DNA from: Nansenia antarctica
Lineage: Eukaryota > Chordata > Actinopteri > Argentiniformes > Microstomatidae
Direction of reading: 5' to 3'
DNA: 64,000 nt
Assembly (NCBI GenBank): GCA_963989245.1
Contig: OZ022341.1
Span: 51,404,933-51,468,932, forward strand
Both the position numbers and the translations under genes were made by a program. Position 1 is the first letter of the stretch; each line of letters opens with the position of its first letter. Positions 23,301 through 32,759 of this stretch are shown piece by piece. Below the pieces are notes generated by a model that saw only the letters and a program-made list of their open reading frames with translations, did no database searches and was not told the DNA's origin.

Positions 23301-26300
23301 ACCACCAGTGTTTTCTCGTCGTGACCTACGACCTCCACTCTAAGTGGCCAGAGGTGACACCTGTGGGCTCGGTCACAGCAAAGGTGCTGATCGACATTCT
23401 CGGCGCTCTGTTTGCACGTTGGGGCCTGCCCAAGAGGATCACGACTGACAACGGTCCTCAAATGATTTCCCATGAACTGTCCTCCTATCTAGTGGGTAAA
23501 GGAATCCACCACATCCGCACAGCGTTCTATCACCCTGCTGCGAACGGGGGGGTGGAACGGCTGAACCAAACACTGAAAAATGGCATCAGGGCCCACCTGG
23601 CACAAGGGTGCACGCTCAACACCAGCCTCCTCCAGACGCTGTTGCATTATCGGGCCACGCGACACGCCACTACAGGAGTCTCCCCAGCCTCCCTCATGCT
23701 GGGGCGGGAGCTCCAGCTGCCTCTCGATAGGCTCCGCCCTACACTAGCTCAGCCCCCGGTCCATCCAGTTCAAGCCACACTCACCAAACACCAGCGCTTG
23801 ATGAAGGATCGTTTCGACAGGGCCAGACGTGCTAGGCCACCTGTCATTGCTGTGTCGGACTGGGTCAGGATCCGACGACCTCATCGGGACAACAAACTCC
23901 AGTCGTTTTGGTCTGACCCTGTCCAGGTCAGCAAACAGCTTGGCCCGGCCTCGTTTAGGCTCGCCGACGGCACTCGCTGGCATGCTACCCGCCTGCGTAA
24001 GGTGCAGCCTCCCCCTGGCCCAGCGCTGGGTGTGGCCTCTTCCACAGTCTTGCCAGCCACACGGTTGGATGAAGCAGCAACCCCGGCCTACCAGGCTCAG
24101 CCCCAAGGCGTGGAGCCGCCACCAGTGGCTGTGGCTGCACCAGAGCCACGTCTGGTTCGAGCACGCAACAGGCCCGATCACTTGCGTGACTACATGACTG
24201 AATATCACACCTAGGTTGTGTGAGGGGGGGGGAAATGTTACGTCTGTAGTTTTACGACAGTTTGGACTTTACTACAGTGCCGTGTTATGTTATGTGTTAG
24301 GACGACTTACGTTAGTTGAGTAACACGATGTTGAATAAATGGAGTACACGCTCCGACTTGACGCTCTGAGTTCAGTCTCCGTTATTGAACATATCAATGT
24401 ACAGTACATCAAATACCATGACATAGATTCTAAATAAGAACAATATTCCATTTGCTATTCAGATTCCCGGGTGGCGTTATTTGCCGATGTCCGTATACAG
24501 ATTCCGGGGTGGCGTTATTTGCCGATGTCCGTGTGAGTCGTCCGCGAATACATGCGTCTTCCTCTTTGCTGGATTTGTCTGCTTGACTGCATCACGTTGT
24601 TTAATTATAAATAAGAACAATATTCCATTTGTTCATTTGCTTTAATGAAATGACTCTGCGAAATGACAATAATTAAACAATTCCTGAGCAGGGCGAACGC
24701 AGGTGTAAACATTAGAACAGTAGTCTATCTATTTCCCTTTCCGGTGCGTGCACCTAAACATAATATGACCGTAGTGCAATATTCCCTAGATTCAGACTTT
24801 TATGTCTTGAAATCAGAAGTCCTCCCAAGCCAAAGACAAGATAGGTTGTCTTACAATCCGTGCGTTTAATTGCAAACTTCCACATACAAAACCGCCAGTT
24901 CACCGAAGCTCTCCTTTCCTCAACGCAACAACCCCCGTGACCTCCACCAATCACAGGAATGCATTGGCACACAACACAGCTCACAGTAACAGTGCTAACA
25001 TTGAATTTCTGAGCATTAATTGCAACATTAATGAACATATTATTACACGGTTGCTACAATACTTTACCTGATATAAAATGGGCGGCACATGCACAAGCAT
25101 TTTTTTTATATTGTCCTCAGTCCAGTTGACACCGCCGGTTGCTCTGAAATGGTCTGATCCTGATGGAATTCGGTAGAACTTGAGTCCGATAGTCGTGGAA
25201 TATCGATTCTGACAACCGAACACGCAACAATCAGACATTTCTTTATGCTAGTAGCCGTTGTAAGCTATTTTAAGCGTACCTAACTCTATGGAGGGTGGAT
25301 CGTGCCACATTTAAATGCAATACACACATCGGAATGCAATACACACATCGGAATGCAATACACGTGTAACACTAAATACAATGCAAAAATACGGCATATT
25401 TGTGCCAAAATAAAATCAATGTGTATTACATTTGAGCGCAGCGTATTACATTTGGTCATGAGTGTATTCCATTGAGCATGTGTATTACATTTGGTCACGA
25501 GTGTATTCCATTGAGCATGTGTATTACATTTGAGCGCAGCGTATTACATTTGGTCATGAGTGTATTCCATTCGAGTGTCGGTGGAAGAGTTTGAAGCAGC
25601 GGAGACAGGGTTGCCAGATGGGCTGTTTTTTTGTGGATTTAGCTGTTTTTAGACTGGTTAGGCTCGAAATTGTCAATCCCATCTGGCAACCCTGAGCGGA
25701 GAGTCTACAGATAGTATGTTTACAGATATCGCACTGCTGGAGATGCACTCCACACGTTCTTAAAAGAAATAAAGCTTTATTGTACTTAAAACAATATTTC
25801 ATATGTGTTTTTTGAGAGTTCTTTACATAAAATTATATACATCATGTCAGCTGTGTGCCAATCAATCAGGGGGGTGGCACCTGGGGTGGCCAATCAGATT
25901 TCAGGGGTGGCACGTGCTACCCCCGGCCACCCCCTGGACACGCCCCTGGCTGCACTTGCATTAATTAGTTAGGCCACATCATTAGTTAGGCCACATCATT
26001 TTGAGATACAACCAACGGAGAACAGATTTTAATAGGCCACATTTTGAGATACAACCAACGGAGAACAGATTTTAATAGGCCACATTTTGAGATACAACCA
26101 ACGGAGAACAGATTTTAATAACAACAGCAGAAACAATTGTCATCTTCACTGTTTTATTCGCTGTCAATAGGCCTATCAAACTAGGCTATTTTACAACCCG
26201 ACGGCAGTGCGCTTCAACGTTCATTCATTTGGAACTGCGAGAATGAGTAACGTTAGCCCGATTGCACTTGCATTAATTATAGGCTACATTTTGAGACCGG

Positions 26301-29300
26301 TCGGATCTATTCATACAACAAGGGACACAGCACTTTCCCGTTTTCCCCATATTGTCGGGGTATTTGAGCCTCGGAAAAGCGCTATATAAATATAATTTAT
26401 TTATCAAAGTAGGTGTGGCTTAGACACTTAGGGGGAGTGGCTTGTATCAAAGTGGGAGTGGCTTGTATCAAAGTGGGTGGAGCTTGTATCAAAGTGGGAG
26501 TGGCTTATACACTTAGGGGGAGTGGCTTGTATCAAAGTGGGTGTGGCTTAGACAGTTAGGGGGAGTGGCTTGTATCAAAGTGGGTGGGGTTTGTATCAAA
26601 GTGGGTGTGGCCTGTATCAAAGTGGGAGTGGCTTAGACACTTAGGGGGAGTGGCTTGTATCAAAGTGGGTGTGGCCTGTCGGTGGGGCCGAGCCGAGTCA
26701 GAAAATATCTGAACCGTGTCTGTGGCACCTACGGTTGCGACGCTAAAGTCCTTTAACCTTTATTGTCACACTAGGCCCAAAAGCCTGGATTAAAGTGCTG
26801 GGGTACGTTTGGGCCCAGGGAACGGGCTGCGAAAGAGTCACACTCACCAAACTTGACACACTCCTTCCCCTTCATGGGACATTGTACCATGTCAACTTTC
26901 ACCCTCCTAGGCCATTCCCTAGAGGCCTTCATAGGTCTGTGCCCTTTGACTGAAAGGTGCTCCTGCTGGGGTACGTTTGGGCCCAGGGAACGGGCTGCGA
27001 AAGAGTCACACTCACCCCATACGAAATATTGTTTTAAGTACAATAAAGCTTTATTTCTTTTAAGAATGTGTGGAGTGCATCTCCAGCAGTGCGATATCTG
27101 TAAACATACTATCTGTAGACTCTCCGCTCAGGGTTGCCAGATGGGATTGACAATTTCGAGCCTAACCAGTCTAAAAACAGCTAAATCCACAAAAAAACAG
27201 CCCATCTGGCAACCCTGTCTCCGCTGCTTCAAACTCTTCCACCGACACTCGAATGGAATACACTCATGACCAAATGTAATACGCTGCGCTCAAATGTAAT
27301 ACACATGCTCAATGGAATACACTCGTGACCAAATGTAATACACATGCTCAATGGAATACACTCATGACCAAATGTAATACGTTGCGCTCAAATGTAATAC
27401 ACATTGATTTTATTTTGGCACAAATATGCCGTATTTTAGCATTGTATTTAGTGTTACACGTGTATTGCATTCCGATGTGTGTATTGCATTCCGATGTGTG
27501 TATTGCATTTAAATGTGGCACGATCCACCCTCCATAGAGTTAGGTACGCTTAAAATAGCTTACAACGGCTACTAGCATAAAGAAATGTCTGATTGTTGCG
27601 TGTTCGGTTGTCAGAATCGATATTCCACGACTATCGGACTCAAGTTCTACCGAATTCCATCAGGATCAGACCATTTCAGAGCAACCGGCGGTGTCAACTG
27701 GACTGAGGACAATATAAAAAAAATGCTTGTGCATGTGCCGCCCATTTTATATCAGGTAAAGTATTGTAGCAACCGTGTAATAATATGTTCATTAATGTTG
27801 CAATTAATGCTCAGAAATTCAATGTTAGCACTGTTACTGTGAGCTGTGTTGTGTGCCAATGCATTCCTGTGATTGGTGGAGGTCACGGGGGGGGGGGGGG
27901 GGGGGGGGGGCGGGTGTTGCGTTGAGGAAAGGAGAGCTTCGGTGAACTGGCGGTTTTGTATGTGGAAGTTTGCAATTAAACGCACGGATTGTAAGACAAC
28001 CTATCTTGTCTTTGGCTTGGGAGGACTTCTGATTTCAAGACATAAAAGTCTGAATCTAGGGAATATTGCACTACGGTCATATTATGTTTAGGTGCACGCA
28101 CCGGAAAGGGAAATAGATTAGACTGTTCTAATGTTTACACCTGCGTTCGCCCTGCTCAGGACTTGTTTAATTATTGTCATTTCGCAGAGTCATTTCATTA
28201 AAGCAAATGAACAAATGGAATATTGTTCTTATTTATAATTAAACAACGTGATGCAGTCAAGCAGACAAATCCAGCAAAGAGGAAGACGCATGTATTCGCG
28301 GACGACTCACACGGACATCGGCAAATAACGCCACCCCGGAATCTGTATACGGACAGGGACGCGGGAAGGGGGGTGCTGAGGGTGCTGCAGCACCCCCTAG
28401 CGGCAGGCAGAAGGAGCTCCTCCTGCCTGAATTTAAAAAATAAAAATATTATTCAAACAATAATTTAAAACAATATAATAACTATTGTTGCTTTTGGGAA
28501 TAAACATAAATGTGTTTTTTGTAATAAATGTAAAAATGTGTTTGTTCGTTTTAATGTTAGTGATCACATGGTCATATCTTGCTAGGGAATCTCTGAGTTC
28601 TTTAGCAAAAATGCTAAATCAGCCAGAACAATTGAAGTGGAGTTGGAAGAAGATGCTGAGCTTAACAACACTCCCATTAATGCTCTACTGTCGGACGTTG
28701 TTGAGAAAGAGCAACAGACGGCCAGAAACGTATTAGAACTGATATTCAGATCCATCCGATTCTTCGGCAGCGAAGGGCTTCCGTTAAGAGGCAATAACAA
28801 TCGACATGGAGTGCTGTCTGTAATAATGGTCAACATCATGTTTGTGGACATTGTGGGACACTGTGAGCTGAGTGGAAATTACTGTAAATTCCAACACATT
28901 GTTGGTCAAATATTTAACGTTACGTCTTTGTAGTGTGCGGGTGCTTGCGTGCTTAACTATTATTGCCCGTGCATTGGGGCCCGTCGTTATGCCACTGTGT
29001 GCGTGTGAGCGAACGAGCAATCAGCGAGAGGGAGGGAGGGAGGGAGGGAGAGAAATCGTTATACTTTTTCCCCTGGCAATTTTTTTCCCTGTAGCGTATA
29101 TAGACAGCACCTCAGCACCCCCAGTCAAAATACCTTCCCGCGTGCCTGTATACGGACATCGGCAAATAACGCCACCCGGGAATCTGAATAGCAAATGGAA
29201 TATTGTTCTTATTTAGAATCTATGTCATGGTATTTGATGTACTGTACATGACCACAGATTGCGTAGTTGTAGGCATCTAGTGATTTATATGCTCTCAATT

Positions 29301-30333
29301 TCTCACGGGCCTACACGCTAGGCAATGCAAACTTTTCATACTTTTCACAGGCAGGTAATGGCCAGGTAATGGATTGGAAGACAATATCTCGTTAACTCCG
29401 ACCACTCCCCCAGATTTGTTTGTTTAAAGAATAAATATGGGAGTTTAATATTACATCCGAATCCTGACGTCTGCCGTGTGAGACCAGGTTGCATTTAGAC
29501 TATATAGTGACTATATCTAGCTATATACTGTATATCTAGTCTAGCTATTGCTGGCTAACGTTACACGTATGTTTTTTAGCTCTCACCTTGTAACAATTAG
29601 CTGTAGGCAATAATAATAATAATTAATTATATTTATATAACGCAAGTGCAATCGGGCTAACGTTACTCATTCTCGCAGTTCCAAATGAATGAACGTTGAA
29701 GCGCTTGTATCTCAAAATGTGGCGTAACTAATTAATGCAAGTGCAGCCCGACAGGCGCACATAACAGGCGCACCCCTGCGCTTTCAGAGCTCGTTTTCTC
29801 GTCGGAATTCGACGTTTGGAGACGAACGACAGACGTCGAATCCTGACGGCTGCCGTGTGAGACCAGGTTTGTTCAGTAAGACTATTTTACCTGACATGGT
29901 AGCCCATATGCCTGTGATTTTCACCGGTTGCCTGTGGTTCCTGTCTTCACCAAGTAGGGTTGGGTTGAGTTGGGTTGGGGTTGTCTCCACAAATGACCCA
30001 ACTCTGATAGTCTTTATATCAAATCTGAGAATGAAATTCAGTATGCTAATTATAAAAGGGGTATGCTATTGATAATAGCATATCATTTAGATTGTTTTTA
30101 ATTTATTATTTTAGATAATTCATTATTTTAAAATATTATTTTCTTTAGATAAACAACTAAAATAAAAAATCTAAATTAGATGCTATTGATACTGCATAGA
30201 AACACATTGATATAATATACTTGTATGTTTCAGGGGACAATGTTGCACTCTGATATTTAGTGTGTCTCTGTGCTGCTTGCCCAGCAAGAGGGTTGTCAAT
30301 ATTTTGGATGACAGGCTTTCCCCTTTTCCAAAC
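17371..30333 (-). CDS. Unknown accessory gene of the 25-kb element (three exons, 5' end not found)
   Basis: Unrecognised protein. The minus-strand exons are 30221-30333, 29891-30003 and 17371-17672 (stop at 17371). Acceptors follow pyrimidine tracts (TTTTATTTCCTAG, CTTTTATTTTCAG), and the donors are GTATAT and GTAAAA. Phases match (2, then 1), giving at least 174 residues. The last exon contains EEYKEGAKLLFPPSAI and FLFLHHKCFGEPRQLVGIGM; no known domain, signal peptide or membrane segment is evident. The last intron would be about 89 bp, typical for fish, without the 12.1-kb palindrome 17750-29871, which has split it 12 bases from the donor. The gene points away from the MULE transposase, whose ATG is 223 bp from exon 30333. 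An upstream exon is needed because TAG lies in frame just before 30333, unless translation starts at the well-placed ATG near 29897. It could be a host exon fragment captured by the element. Confidence 0.5.
18376..18536 (+). repeat. 5' LTR of Gypsy copy 1
   Basis: 161 bp, TGTTACG...ATATCA, with AATAAA near 18474. Confidence 0.95.
18570..20280 (+). mobile_element. hAT (Charlie/ZBED-like) remnant nested in Gypsy gag
   Basis: The inverted termini CAGAGGTTCCCAAA and TTTGGGAACCTCTG bound 1711 bp. Flanking 8-mers (CTCTACCA and CACCACCA) match only partly; the uninterrupted Gypsy copy at 53540-53576 gives the empty site. It encodes the C-terminal half of a hAT transposase. Confidence 0.85.
18794..19718 (+). 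pseudogene. hAT transposase C-terminal half (ZBED5/SCAND3-like), frame-shifted
   Basis: An open frame from about 18794 to 19560 includes LLLHTEVRWLSRGKVLSRVY, the conserved block of Charlie-type hAT transposases and their domesticated ZBED/FAM200 relatives. The dimerisation-domain end (RLSVEQDLRVALSTISPRIK) continues in the +1-shifted frame up to the stop at 19718, so one frameshift lies near 19555. The BED zinc finger and first catalytic residue are absent. It cannot be active. Confidence 0.85.
20281..20984 (+). pseudogene. gag segment of Gypsy copy 1 after the hAT
   Basis: Gag continues in frame from the end of the hAT remnant to a frameshift near 20965. It matches the minus-strand copy at 52860-53550 almost residue for residue. 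Confidence 0.85.
24236..24396 (+). repeat. 3' LTR of Gypsy copy 1
   Basis: 161 bp, by eye identical to 18376-18536. Confidence 0.95.
25068..25238 (-). CDS. THAP-domain first exon, left arm
   Basis: 57 codons from ATG 25238 to a CAG|GTAAAG donor at 25068/25067. The protein begins MSDCCVFGCQNR, has KFYRIPSG, then NWTEDNIKKM. This is the start of a THAP zinc finger (C-x(2-4)-C, then the FYRIP block and an aromatic W). The second metal pair (CxxH) would lie in the next exon, which I could not find. THAP fingers are DNA-binding domains of P-element-like and Kolobok transposases and of their host derivatives. Transcription would run outward towards 17750 and now meets the Gypsy insertion. Confidence 0.6.
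25420..25570 (-). repeat. Tandem array, left arm
   Basis: Units of about 25-30 bp built on GTGTATTACATTTG and GTGTATTCCATTGAGCAT, mirrored at 27250-27410. Confidence 0.75.
25607..25696. repeat. Small hairpin MITE, left arm
   Basis: Inverted ends CAGGGTTGCCAGATGGG and CCCATCTGGCAACCCTG enclose about 55 bases; mirrored at 27128-27217. Confidence 0.75.
25800..27022. other. Loop of the E2 palindrome
   Basis: No gene is evident. It holds AACCAACGGAGAACAGATTT repeats (26020-26120), a second copy of an arm segment (26200-26290; CAACGTTCATTCATTTGGAA), a tandem array at 26402-26690, and a ~50-bp direct repeat (26798-26850, 26966-27020; GTACGTTTGGGCCCAGGGAA). Promoters for both outward THAP exons would be expected in the adjoining arms or here. 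Confidence 0.6.
26402..26690 (+). repeat. Tandem array in loop
   Basis: Degenerate units of about 22-40 bp built on ATCAAAGTGGGTGTGGCTTA and CACTTAGGGGGAGTGGCTTG. Confidence 0.85.
27128..27217. repeat. Small hairpin MITE, right arm
   Basis: Mirror of 25607-25696. Confidence 0.75.
27585..27755 (+). CDS. THAP-domain first exon, right arm
   Basis: Protein-identical to the left-arm exon: 57 codons from ATG 27585 to CAG|GTAAAG at 27755/27756, with CCVFGC, KFYRIPSG and NWTEDNIKKM. It is transcribed outward to the right. The following intron carries the G-run and the hAT insertion; no downstream exon is recognised. Conservation of frame, start and donor in both arms may reflect recent arm duplication rather than selection. 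Confidence 0.6.
28354..29148 (+). mobile_element. Small hAT element in right arm
   Basis: The ends CAGGGACGCGGGAAGG and (reversed) CAGGCACGCGGGAAGG are flanked by a perfect 8-bp TSD TATACGGA (28346-28353, 29149-29156). The left arm holds the undisturbed site. It encodes only a transposase fragment (28637-28933). Confidence 0.9.
28637..28810 (+). pseudogene. hAT transposase fragment (ZMYM1-like)
   Basis: An open frame with SIRFFGSEGLPLRGNNN, similar to the QGLxLRG block that follows the zinc finger in ZMYM1-like hAT transposases. Finger and catalytic domain are missing, as expected for a deletion derivative. Confidence 0.55.
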
Positions 30334-30556
30334 CTAGGAAATAAAACAGCATGCATTATTGCAACCTATAGTTTCCTGGTTTTTGTGTGACTGCACCCTC
30401 ACTTGTCCTTTCTGTTGCTCTATGTTGCGCCCTTCTACTCCGAGTCACCAGGGGGCGTAACACCCCCTATCAATTGTTTTAAGCTCAATTGTAATTGAGC
30501 TTGAGTTACAAGACTTCCTCACATACCGGTATGTTCGTAACACATGCGTAGTGACA
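29879..30556. promoter_or_regulatory. Putative bidirectional promoter region of the 25-kb element
   Basis: The 223 bp between the accessory exon (minus, 30333) and the MULE start codon (plus, 30557) separate two divergent genes and must hold the transposase promoter. No TATA box is clear. It contains the inverted repeat AGCTCAATT/AATTGAGCT (30482-30501) and, at 30501-30546, a near-copy of coding bases 31606-31645. Confidence 0.35.
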
Positions 30557-32631
30557 ATGGCTCAAAAAATGACTGGAGACCGAGGGGGTAAAATATTAGT
30601 TCTGGATAATTTTAGGTACCACAAACACCGCACAAACTTACAGAATATTCGGTGGCGGTGTTGGAGAGAAGACTGCCGGACAGTTCTGGTTACCAACATC
30701 TTTGATGTAGAGGTAGTCAATCCCAACATCGAAGTTCGGGAGGTCTACGAACATGTACATGCCCCCGATACACAAATGGTGAACAATGCGCAATTTCGCC
30801 AAGTGATTACTGGAGAGGTGGTGAGAGAACCCACAGTACCAATCAAACACATTTACAATGCTGAGCGCGTAGGTCTACAGCGGGGCCGTCCGATCCAGGG
30901 TGGAGGTCGGGGGCGACCTCCTCAAAGATTTCTGTCAGTTAGGTCTGTTATGGCCAGAGCCAGAGCTGCTGTAATCCCTCCCATCCCAGCTACCGTTGAT
31001 GATGTAAGGATCGACGGTCCATGGGCTGAGACATGGGGCAGAGACCACTTCCTCCTGCACCAAGACAGTGAGTGGGGCATAGCAGTGTTTTCCACAGAGG
31101 ACAACCTGAGACAGCTGCGACACTGCAGGACATTGTACATGGATGCTACATTCAAGTCGTGCCCACGCCCATACAACCAAGTATTTACTATACTCTGGGA
31201 CATTCATGGCTTCGTTGTCCCCCTTGTACATGTCCTCATGGAGCAACGTACAATTGGACACTACCGACAAGTGTTCCAGTGTGTCAAAACGTCAGTCAGG
31301 AGAATCACCCACCACAGTTGGCGTCCGCGTAAAGTCATCTGTGACTTTGAGCAAGCGCTGAAAACTGCTCTTGAAACGGAGTTGCCACAAGCCAGAAACG
31401 GAGGATGCTACTTCCATTTCAACCAAGCCTTGTGGAAGAGGGTACAGGGACTTGGATTGGCTGGTCCATTCCGTCATGACCATCCACTGGCAGCAGTCAT
31501 CCGCAAGGTGATGGCCTTAGGACACCTGCCTCTGGCTCTGGTCCAGATCAATTTTGATCTTCTCCTCAACCACAGAAACACCAGGCGTGCCCTGGGGAAC
31601 CACCCTGAGTTACAAGACTTCCTCACGTATGTTCGTAACACATATGTCCAGCCTGGAGCGGCCTTCCCACCAGCGATGTGGAATGTGTTCGAAAGAAACA
31701 TGGAGCAAAGGACCAATAACCATGTTGAATGTAAGTGTAACAATGACAGATCTGAACAAAAAAATTATAATTTCATCTAATAAAAAAAAATATATATATA
31801 TAATTTCATCTAATAACTAAATCTGAATTATTATTCTGAATTATAATCTTAATTATATCTGAATTATTAATTATTTTATATTGTTAATATACTATTGTCT
31901 GCTAATTATGGGTTAATTCATTCTTATCCTATCACCTCTGGGCCTGTGCGTATATCGAGTATATTGAGTATAGGTTTAACTATGAGCCGAAACAAAAATT
32001 AACGAAACATCAAACACAGCAGAGGACAGGAGGGCTCTTTAAACAGGAGGGCTCTTTAAACAGGTGGCCGAGTTGCCACGGTACAGGTACATAATGATGA
32101 TGGACGTAACATCAGTCCAATCATGGGCGGGCACCGTGATTGAGAAAGGATTAAGAAAGGATTTAAAATTGTGAAAGGAGGAGACACAGAGGGGAAAATG
32201 TTCAATGTCAAAATGTTCATGCCAAACGAATAACATTTAGGGCCTGATTTACTAAGATCCCAAATAACGAATACTAATTGAAGTTCACACACAGGGGAAG
32301 TTGTGAGATATACTTGTTTTCGGCTATACTTCAAATAAGGCCCGCTATCTTCTACATTGGAAAGATCAACAATCCTCACTGCACACCGTTAGTAGATCAG
32401 CTTGCAGATGTAGAACCAGTTTGCACATTAATAGGCCATTAATAGGCTAATAAGTTATAATTCTGTATTTTTGTTCTAGCTTATCATCGTACTCTAAACG
32501 ATGCTGTCCAAGTGCGCCATCCTTCACTTTGGATATTCCTTCGGCACCTGAAGGATCAGCAAACACTTGCAGAGGATAAGCTGGGGATGGCAGACAGAGG
32601 CCACGCTCCCCCAACAAGGAGACGGAAGTAG
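30557..32631 (+). CDS. FLYWCH zinc finger / MULE transposase
   Basis: Mutator-like transposase; catalyses cut-and-paste movement of the element. Exon 1 (30557-31730) encodes 391 residues. An N-terminal FLYWCH finger has C35, C40, H66 and H68. The MULE domain has D196 (LYMDATFKS), D263 (VICDFEQA), a C284-x2-H287 motif, and E391 (RTNNHVE) at the exon end as third acidic residue. A GT donor (GTAAGT, 31731) and an acceptor after TTTTTGTTCTAG put exon 2 at 32480, with the phase matching. Exon 2 begins YHRTLNDAVQ, like the helix after the catalytic Glu in this family, and ends at TAG 32629-32631, giving about 441 residues. A further 35 open codons follow (to 32737), so this TAG could be a premature stop. 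ATG 30557 is chosen as the first in frame. It is the only intact-looking transposase in the window. Confidence 0.8.
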
Positions 32632-32759
32632 AGGGAGTTGGAGGCCCATCTACTGAGGCTGAAAGGACAGTATATGCAGGGCCTCAGAGATCTGGCTTCG
32701 TACTGGAGGGCTGTCAGCCGTAGCGTCCGTATGGGCTAGATCTTTTTGATTTTTCCACA

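Larger units (their letters stand above)
18549..24214 (+). pseudogene. Gypsy copy 1 gag-pol, hAT-interrupted and frame-broken
   Basis: The ATG at 18549 gives seven codons before the hAT insertion; gag resumes at 20281. Domains in order: gag (about 20290-20900), CCHC knuckles (CGNCGSSAHNSRA; TCSNCGRLNHFHKVC, 20930-21035), aspartic protease (LLLDTGATVSL, near 21150), reverse transcriptase (21600-22300; YLDDIVVHG), RNase H (22400-22740), integrase (23060-24000; TDNGPQM and GGVERLNQTLK). Compared with the copy at 49437-53726 it has small deletions of about 2-16 bases near 20965, 21575, 22980 and 23305 that shift the frame. Order PR-RT-RH-INT is standard for Gypsy. It cannot make a full polyprotein. 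Confidence 0.9.
18376..24396 (+). mobile_element. Ty3/Gypsy retrotransposon in left arm (copy 1)
   Basis: LTRs of 161 bp at 18376-18536 and 24236-24396 look identical. The flanking 5-bp TSD is ATGTA (18371-18375, 24397-24401). The primer-binding site TTGGCGACGAGGATGG follows the 5' LTR, and the polypurine tract TGAGGGGGGGGGAA precedes the 3' LTR. The right arm of the palindrome carries the exact empty site. A hAT remnant interrupts gag after its seventh codon. The same family as 49437-53726, but the LTR is 23 bp longer, so it is a different subfamily. Confidence 0.95.
24402..25799. repeat. Inner part of left palindrome arm
   Basis: Reverse complement of 27023-28353 plus 29149-29250. It carries a tandem array at 25420-25570, a hairpin at 25607-25696 and a THAP exon. 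Confidence 0.9.
17750..29871. mobile_element. 12.1-kb palindromic element E2 with two THAP exons
   Basis: The ends CAACCTGGTCTCAC and (reversed) CAAACCTGGTCTCAC are flanked by the 7-bp repeat TTCAGTA (17743-17749, 29872-29878). Left arm 17750-25799 and right arm 27023-29871 are near-identical inverted copies of about 2.0 kb once later insertions are removed (Gypsy 18376-24396 on the left, hAT 28354-29148 on the right). The loop is about 1.2 kb. Each arm has a THAP-domain first exon transcribed outward, a small hairpin MITE and a tandem array. The same terminal motif recurs 380 bp inside each arm (18132 and 29490). THAP domains and 7-8-bp TSDs occur together in P-element-like transposons, so a P-like origin is possible. 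No DDE catalytic region was seen. Confidence 0.85.
27023..29871. repeat. Right palindrome arm
   Basis: Reverse complement of the left arm, with only scattered substitutions visible, apart from the hAT insertion 28354-29148 and a G-run of about 25 at 27886-27911 where the left arm has about five. Confidence 0.9.

Noticed and set aside
18132..29490. Inner copy of the E2 termini as a separate nested element
   Set aside because: Its flanks (CTAAATG and CATTTAG) are inverted, not direct, repeats, as expected inside a palindrome; there is no TSD of its own.
17750..29871. Palindrome as an assembly artefact
   Set aside because: Each arm has its own insertion with a perfect TSD, the G-run lengths differ, scattered substitutions exist, and the whole unit has a 7-bp TSD and splits an intron cleanly. 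Long-read confirmation is still desirable.
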